Shown here: positions 57,360 to 64,000 of the stretch, in pieces | Layout: each line of letters begins with the position of its first letter | Numbering within the stretch: position 1 is the stretch's first letter | NCBI GenBank assembly: GCA_022385805.1 | Contig: MU277677.1 | Location: forward strand, 377,236-441,235 | DNA from: Pilatotrama ljubarskyi | Lineage: Eukaryota > Basidiomycota > Agaricomycetes > Polyporales > Polyporaceae | DNA length: 64,000 nt | Direction: 5' to 3' | Notes under the pieces: model-generated | Told to the model about the DNA's origin: nothing | Database searches by the model: none | The model's input: the letters and a program-made list of their open reading frames with translations, nothing else | Position numbers and translations under genes: made by a program

Positions 57360-58552
57360 ATGGTGGACATCCGAGGTCCCAGCTCTCGCGTAGCGATCGT
57401 GACCGGCGCGTCTCAAGGCATTGGGGAAGGCGTTGCCTTGCGCCTTGCGGAGGACGGTTATGATGTTACTGTCTTCGATCTCCCGCAGAGACGCGAGCAA
57501 GTCGAAGCGGTGGTGACGGCTATCGAAGAGAAGGGCCGACGCGCTATAGCTGTCCTGGGCGATGCCTCGCTCGAAGCCGACGTTCAAGGCATGGTGGAGA
57601 AGACGACCCGGGAGTTGGGCGGGGTCGACGTTGTGCGAAACATCCGGCTGCTATCCTTCTCCGAGAGACTGACATCGTCGTAGATGATTGCGAACGCAGG
57701 CATCTTCAGCTCTACGCCCACCCTGGAGCTAAGTGTCGAGGAGTTCGATCGGGTGATAGCCGTGAACGCTCGCGGCGTCATGCTCGCTATCAAGCATGCC
57801 GGACAACATATGGTCAAGCAGGGGCGGGGTGGACGTATTATCGGTGAGCCTTGCTATCGTACCTTTGGTGCATACAGCCTGCAGAGCTGACGGCGAAACG
57901 AAGCTGCGGCATCTTTCGCCTCCAAGCAAGGTGCGCCTATTCGGAGCTACTGGGACCCTGACAGCTCATGTTATCCAGGTGTCTTGAATTCTCCCGCGTA
58001 CAGCGCTTCAAAGTTTGCTGTGCGTGGCCTGGTGCAGAGCGCAGGTACTGCGGGACGTCGACGCCTGAACGCGCAAGCATGAGCTGACTTCCGTCGCACA
58101 GCTCTCGAACTTCGACCACACGGCATCACCGTCAATGCATACGCTCCGGGGCTCATCATCACCCCTCTCAGTGAGTTTCCCGCATTTCTCTCGGTGGGCG
58201 GTCTTTTGAGCTCCGTCTGTCCGCGTAGCTATGCACCCCGACGATGAGAAGAACGGTGGGCCTGGATCCACCATGGTCAAGGTAAATCACAGTTTATCTA
58301 CTTCTCGATTGATTTAGCATTACTTATCTCGACGTACTATGTGGTAGTACGCCGGGATGAAGCCAGACTTCAAGGGGGCAACTCCGACCGAGGTAGCGGC
58401 ACTGGTCTCGTATCTCGCTTCACCGGAGGCATGGTATGTCACAGGTATGTATCAGGAGTAGGCCATGGGTGTCGCATCGTCAAAGTGTTGTGCTGACGGT
58501 CTTGCAATCAGGACAGAGCATCAATATCAATGGCGGACTCGGGATGGACTGA
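57360..58552 (+). CDS. short-chain dehydrogenase/reductase (classical SDR)
   Basis: This is an NAD(P)-dependent oxidoreductase resembling diacetyl/acetoin and 3-oxoacyl reductases. The cofactor motif is VAIVTGASQGIGEGVALRL, followed by DVTVFDLP, where the Asp suggests preference for NAD(H). The NAG motif is MIANAGIFSSTPTLELSVEE. The catalytic serine region is AAASFASKQGVLNSPA and the YxxxK motif is YSASKFAVRGLVQSA. The end of the fold is ELRPHGITVNAYAPGLIITP, MKPDFKGATPTEVAALVSYL and QSININGGLGMD. About seven exons join in frame with short introns. The ATG at 57360 was chosen because MVDIRGPSSRVAIVTG is the normal distance from the cofactor motif; an in-frame ATG at 57192 would add a low-complexity leader. 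Confidence 0.9.
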
Positions 58553-58729
58553 ATCTGGGCGCCTTTAAGCGATTCTATACCAGGGCCGATAGGAAAGCAG
58601 CTCATGCGCCTCGCGATCTACCCTCTAGACTGCTAGTGCCTCACTGCCTGGGAGCCAGAGAGATGTATGTACAGCACCGGTACCCCTGCGGTGTTCCAAT
58701 GTGCAAGCTCAAGAATGAGACAGCAAAAA

Positions 58730-58803
58730 TGAGTCGGCCCAGGTTCGAACTGAGGACCTTCTGTGTGTTAGACAGATGCGATAACCAACTACGCCACCGA
58801 CCC
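58730..58803 (-). tRNA. tRNA-Val (AAC)
   Basis: This is the third identical copy of the tRNA at 236-309 and 621-694, with the same cloverleaf and anticodon AAC. A TTTTT tract follows its 3' end on the minus strand, a Pol III terminator. The flanks differ from those of the other two copies, apart from a short stretch next to the 3' end. Confidence 0.95.
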
Positions 58804-59203
58804 GTTGAATGTGAATTACGGCGCGCTGCTATCATGTAGCGCAGGTCACTTTGATGACTCCATAGAAGGTCAACTTCTCTACTCGATACCAGGACATACA
58901 GTATCTGTGCCATCAAACAGAGGGAGTTCGACGTACGAAGGGAAATGCGCAGAATTGAGATGTCCAACTCAGTCCTTGACTCAGCCTCAGCACCAACTGC
59001 GAGTGCCAAGGCCTCGAACGCTGAATGTCGGGCGCTTCGCACACTGCTGGCGTTGAGTAGCGTCATGGCGAATCGGGCTGTCCGGTGGACCACCATCACT
59101 CGGACGGCCTCCAACCCTTAGCTCATACCATGCTATCTCCTTGAGCAACTCGCAGGACCCGACATTCTCTCTCTGTACTCCTATACTTCCCTAGATTCTT
59201 GCT
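58804..59203. other. intergenic tRNA-Val to TBC gene
   Basis: About 400 bases, presumably tRNA upstream sequence and the promoter of the TBC gene. No gene is seen. Confidence 0.45.
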
Positions 59204-62059
59204 ATGGCTGAATCGCGGACTAGACCGGACGTGAAAGAAATCAAGTCTGTCCTCCGATTGAGGCTCTCGGTCCACCGATTCATCGCTGTAACCATAACTG
59301 TTCGCCACCAGGGACGCTTATGACTATTTATTCAACTCCCACCACTCGGTGAATAAGATAAAGGATGCGGCACTGGGCGGACGACTCTTCCAGAGCGTCG
59401 ATGCCGACGCGGGAGTTGTGGGAAGGAGCATGGCATGGAAGGTGTCTATTGCTATCTGTGTGTAAGACATACCTCCCGCTGAATGGTATCTTTTGAAGCT
59501 CTTTCTTGTACCCAATGAACCTCTCCAGACTGCTGCCGATGTAGAAGCTGCTGCGCCTCTGAAGCCCTTGCAGGACGCTCGCGAGGCTTACAAGACGCTG
59601 CTCATGGAAAAGATGCGCGCTCCGGACGGCGGGTACGAGGAAGGCTTCACAGTTCCCGGTCTCGGTACATCGCCGCCGAGGACAGAGAAGCAGTCGGGCA
59701 ACCTGGAGAAGAACAATCCGCTGAGTCTGCACGACGAGGTGGGTCTACAGGCGTTGTGACCGTGACGACGGACCTGACTGCGCTGTAGAACCCATGGCGA
59801 GAGTGGTTCGCCTCTATGGAGTTGCGCAAGACCATCCTCCAGGACGTGGAACGAACGTGCGCAACTGTGCTTTGAATTGCTCGGGCCATGCCTCACTGAC
59901 CAAGGCTTGTCCAGGTTTCCAGACATAGCTTACTTTCGCGATGCGGAAGTGCAAGCAGAGCTGACCAACGTCCTCTTCCTCTACTCCACCATGCATCCTG
60001 ACATAGGCTATCGTCAGGGGATGCACGAGCTTCTCGCACCTCTATACTATGCGGTAGACTACGACTCCATCCCACCGGATGCTGGGAGCGACATCGACCC
60101 GTCATTGCGAGAACTCTGCGCGCATGCGTGGGTAGCCGCTGACGCATGGGTGCTCTTCGCTGCTGTTATGAGAGGTGCTGGGAGGTGGTACGAGTGGCAA
60201 GAGGGAAAGTCGCAACCCGACTCATCGCTGCTGCCTTCTCACGTCCAGCTGAACATTCCTGTCGGCGACGCGCAGGTCAAACCGTATGTCGCGCCTATTG
60301 TAGAGGCCTGTAACCGCGTCCAGTCCGTGTTCCTCAAGAGCGTAGACCCGGAGTTGTGGAAGGCCATGCAGAGCGGAGGCATCGAGCCGCAGATATACGG
60401 CATGTGCGTGGTGGTTCACCACTTTTAAGCATCTTCGCTGACGAATGCCGCGATAGTCGTTGGCTCCGGCTCCTCTTCACCCGGGAGTTCAATATGCACG
60501 ATGCTATGGTTCTTTGGGACGGCTTGTTTGCCGTAGATCCTTCTTTCGACTTGGCTCTCTGGATCTGCGTCGCGATGCTCGTTCGCATCCGTAACAAACG
60601 TGAGCCTTCTCTACTCCGCTTCGTCCGTTGAGCACTAATGCGCTCGCCGCCAGTAATACCCGCTGACTACAGTAGCCAACTGACGTGCCTCCTCCGATAT
60701 CCCGGCAACGCTGCTGCTGCAGGCGGAAGCCATGAAGAAACCCTCATCCACCACGCTGTTCTATTGCTTCGACAGGCTCTCACTCTACAAATGTCTCCCA
60801 CTCCGACGACCGGCGTCTCTGTCATTCAGGAGAACAAGAACATGCTTGGTATCCCAATCGAAGTGCCTCCACCGATATCACCTCCCGTGCGTCGCCGACC
60901 GCAATTGGGCGAGGGCCGCCAGTCGTTCACGAGCGAATCTTATGCGCGCCCTGAGGCTGGCAGTAGCAAGAGTGTGCATAGCCGACAGCAGTCTAGCCCT
61001 ATGGGTCTGCCTGAATCTCTTGCACGAGGTATCTTGGAACGGGGCGAAAGCTTAGGGATTAACAAGACGGTCATGAACGCGGTGTCTGAACTGAAGGTCT
61101 GTGCATATAGTCCCTCTTTTTGGCTGCAACGAGCTGACACTGCTTACTAGCGCAATCTACCCGATCTTGCCAATGCTCTGGGTCGCTTACCTCTCAGCCC
61201 TCAGCCTGCCAGCACAGCGTACCCGCTCTCGCCTGACCACTCCACTGCGGAACGACCGCCTTGGGAGCCCCGCAGCCGTTTCGAGATGGAGCGTGAAATC
61301 ACGCAACTGCGCTCGCTGCAGACAAAGCTCGGGGACACCCTGGGCTGGGTGGTCGATACGCTCCTCCTCGATGAAAGTGGGATAGAGGACGACGCTGCGA
61401 AGAAGACGGTAGAGAAGCGGAAGCGCGAGGCCCTTGAGTGTCTTGCGTACGTGCGGGATGTGCTCAAGGGCGCGGTAACCGATGTGGAGGACGAGCGGTT
61501 GATTAGTGAAGAGGAGTTGAAGAGGCGTCAAGAGAAGGAGAAACGACAGCAAGAAGCGGCCAGAGCGTTGAGCAGGAAACATTCCACCCCTTACCCGCCG
61601 CTCACAGCTGCCGCGATACCCATCGAAGCCCGGCCGCAGGGGACTGGAGCGCGTCGCTCGCAAGACTACTTCATGCCCCAAGCACCCGGCAAGAGCCCTC
61701 CAACGACCAAGGCACCAGCCCCCGTCCCAGCAGCGGCCTCTGCCGTGCGACCACCGCCAGCACTGTCCACTGTTGCCTCTGCGCCATCACTCGGCACCAA
61801 CAATGCGCCGCCGATACAGTCGCCTACTCTCAGTGCACCGTGGAACTATACCAAGTCTAGCTTCTCAGGTGGCAATCCCCCTATCACGGCGCTCCCTCGC
61901 GTACCCCCTCGGACGTCGACGGTTCTGCCAATACCGCGTGCGCCCCCTTTGCCGCCGTCCCTTAAGCCTCCGCCGCCAGCAGCTCCCCCGGAGAACGCGC
62001 GCGAGCAGAGACCCAAGGCGAAGGCGACTTCATATGACCCGCTAGGTGCTATACCTTGA
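59204..62059 (+). CDS. TBC-domain Rab GTPase-activating protein (TBC1D5-like)
   Basis: TBC proteins switch off Rab GTPases in membrane traffic; TBC1D5 relatives act with retromer and autophagy. Exons give YDYLFNSHHSVNKIKDAALG, VVGRSMAWKLFLVPNEPL, DAREAYKTLLMEKMRAP, then the arginine finger ILQDVERT and the glutamine finger YRQGMHELLAPLYYAVDY. The domain continues with HAWVAADAWVLFAAVMR, IEPQIYG and SRWLRLLFTREFNMHDAMVL. A long C-terminal tail includes a helix (AKKTVEKRKREALECLAYVR), a Lys/Glu/Gln coiled coil and a Pro-rich end (PIPRAPPLPPSLKPPPP). Both catalytic fingers are present, so it should be active. The start (tentatively 59204) is unsure because the first intron could not be joined in frame. 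Confidence 0.87.
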
Positions 62060-62504
62060 TTTCGCTAGAAGATGCTTGTCGCAGTTTCGTGCGGTACCTC
62101 CAGCTTCGATTGTATTGGTGCTTTATTGTTGACCTGTGTGTTCTCGTTCCAGTTTCCAGGCCGTCGCATCCGGTTTTGCTAGGTTTTCCGCTCCTGTACC
62201 AATATGTTTTGAGAAATATCATAGTGGCCCGTCCGTCCTTGCTCAACGTATATTTTGGTAGGCCGGCAACGTTTTGTCCTCGACGCTACTGCTCCTCACT
62301 TGAGCTTTGGAACAAGTCGATGTTCTGAGAGTCGTCCAATGCGAGAGCGCGGTAATCACCGAATTTACCTAGCCCTCCCAATTTGAACATCTGTTATGTA
62401 GGAGAGTGCTTTCGGTAAGATATCGCTTCCTTGGTCCTGCGTCTTACCACTATGGCCTCTACCGATGCGTCCACGGTGTCCTCTTCCTCACACGATCGCC
62501 TCCC
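62060..62504. other. intergenic region
   Basis: About 445 bases. The first part is the 3' UTR of the TBC gene (AT-richer, with TTTTG runs). No gene is seen before the HAS1-like fragment. Confidence 0.45.
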
Positions 62505-62986
62505 AACGCGTCTTTCAAGTGCAGACCCAGGTCAGTGCGCAGCTCCAGGAGGGCTCGAATGACGCGGAGTCCCGGGTCACGGTCAGTTGGAGAAGCTGTT
62601 GCAGGGAAACTACTACCTGCATCGTTCTGCGCTGGATGGCTACCGGTCTTAACTGCATGCGTACAATTCGTATGCCAACAAGAAGATCTTCGATATCAAC
62701 GACCTCGACCTTCAGAAGGTTGCCAAGTCGTTCGGCTTTGCAACACCGCCAAAAGTGTCGATAGCTCCTTCTCCGGGCTCAAGCTCACATGCCTCTGGGA
62801 AGAAAGCGAAAACGCAGTCACTCGCACCTGGAGTCTGAAGAGGAGTCCGAGGATGGAGAGACGATCCCGCCTCCAGGGCCGTCACGTACACGCAACAAGG
62901 CGCGACAGATTGAACAGCTTGGGAGGAAGAAGGTTGCGAAGCAGCATTTCAGGAGGCAGACTGTAGATAGCGGGTGGATTCGTTAG
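62505..62986 (+). pseudogene. decayed C-terminal fragment of a HAS1-like DEAD-box helicase
   Basis: The reading VFQVQTQ, a 56-nt intron (gtcagtg...cggtcag), then LEKLLQGNYYLHRSALDGYR matches the DUF4217 C-terminal domain of Has1/DDX18, the ribosome-biogenesis helicase. A TAA stop at 62650-62652 follows, then [13 protein letters not shown] and [20 protein letters not shown] continue in the same frame. Near 62797-62805 one extra A in an A-run shifts the frame into [18 protein letters not shown] and a basic tail RQIEQLGRKKVAKQHFRR, which resembles a Has1 terminus. The helicase core motifs (Walker A, DEAD, SAT) are missing upstream. It is probably a partial duplication. Expression of the 66-codon ORF from 62789 is possible but unproven. 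Confidence 0.7.
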
Positions 62987-63298
62987 AGTCCTGCTGGTCC
63001 TATTCTCTCGCTGTACATTTTCTCGCATTTGTGCTGTTGTCAATGCTATATGTCTCCGGTACACAGTCCAGCGCGATGCGGCGGTATCATGCGCGAACTG
63101 GACCAGACGGATCGAGAGGCGCCGGAAGCAGACGCCAGAGGAATGGACCGGGGAGAAATCACGGGGCGCTGATTGGTTTCGGCCGCGGACGGGATTTCGG
63201 TGTGCGGGTGCCGAGTCTGGCTCGTCGTGACGCCGTCGGGGTCTTGCAGCTCTCCAGTCTCCCGCATCCTCCTCATCGTCGTCCGCGACATCCACGAC
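62987..63298. other. intergenic, SDH1 promoter
   Basis: About 310 bases before the SDH1 start. It contains C/T-rich stretches close to the ATG. No gene is seen. Confidence 0.45.

Positions 63299-64000
<702 letters not shown>

Overview
This window is eukaryotic and reads as the genome of a filamentous basidiomycete, most likely an Agaricomycete (polypore-like). The genes are GC-rich and closely packed on both strands. Most are cut by many 45-70 nt GT...AG introns, several exons are only 13-24 nt long, and basidiomycete-specific families (DUF6593, DUF7330) are present. There are no operons, Shine-Dalgarno sites or CRISPR arrays. Products were inferred by reading exons in three frames and joining them at GT/AG sites. 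Exact boundaries are given only where the join restores a clean reading frame.

Layout. 0-2.8 kb: two identical tRNA-Val(AAC) genes in inverted orientation around a 105-bp TA-flanked MITE, then a conserved intronless protein. 2.8-7.4 kb: a large membrane-anchored TolB-propeller/amidohydrolase. 9-11 kb: a MIF-fold protein and a DUF6593 protein. 12-17.5 kb: the head-to-head pair HAT1 (histone acetyltransferase) and RAD1 (9-1-1 clamp), each carrying one abnormally long intron. 17.7-18.9 kb: the pyruvate dehydrogenase E3-binding protein. 19.5-23.6 kb: the SREBP escort protein SCAP. 23.9-28.7 kb: an accessory region in which a GNAT acetyltransferase gene has been destroyed by a hAT-type element that itself carries a second hAT-type element. 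28.7-35 kb: a PI-PLC X-domain protein, a LOG-type nucleosidase, NTF2 and an uncharacterised conserved protein. 35-44 kb: TATA-binding protein, cytosolic tryptophanyl-tRNA synthetase, a secreted GH88 enzyme and Mediator subunit 1. 45-52 kb: a BTB protein, the dynamin VPS1 and a DUF7330 protein. 54-59 kb: the Fe-S targeting factor CIA2, a DCN1-like neddylation factor, a short-chain dehydrogenase and a third tRNA-Val copy. 59-64 kb: a TBC Rab-GAP, a decayed HAS1 helicase tail, and the 5' part of the succinate dehydrogenase flavoprotein gene, which runs off the window.

Most of the window is core housekeeping: transcription (TBP, MED1), chromatin and repair (HAT1, RAD1), translation (WRS1, tRNA-Val), mitochondrial metabolism (PDX1, SDH1), trafficking (VPS1, TBC, NTF2) and sterol sensing (SCAP). 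The strongest unexpected signals are structural. They are the nested hAT pair with two perfect 8-bp target-site duplications inside the acetyl-CoA loop of a GNAT gene, the HAS1 C-terminal pseudogene fragment, the inverted tRNA-Val/MITE cluster, and the 1.3-kb RAD1 intron.
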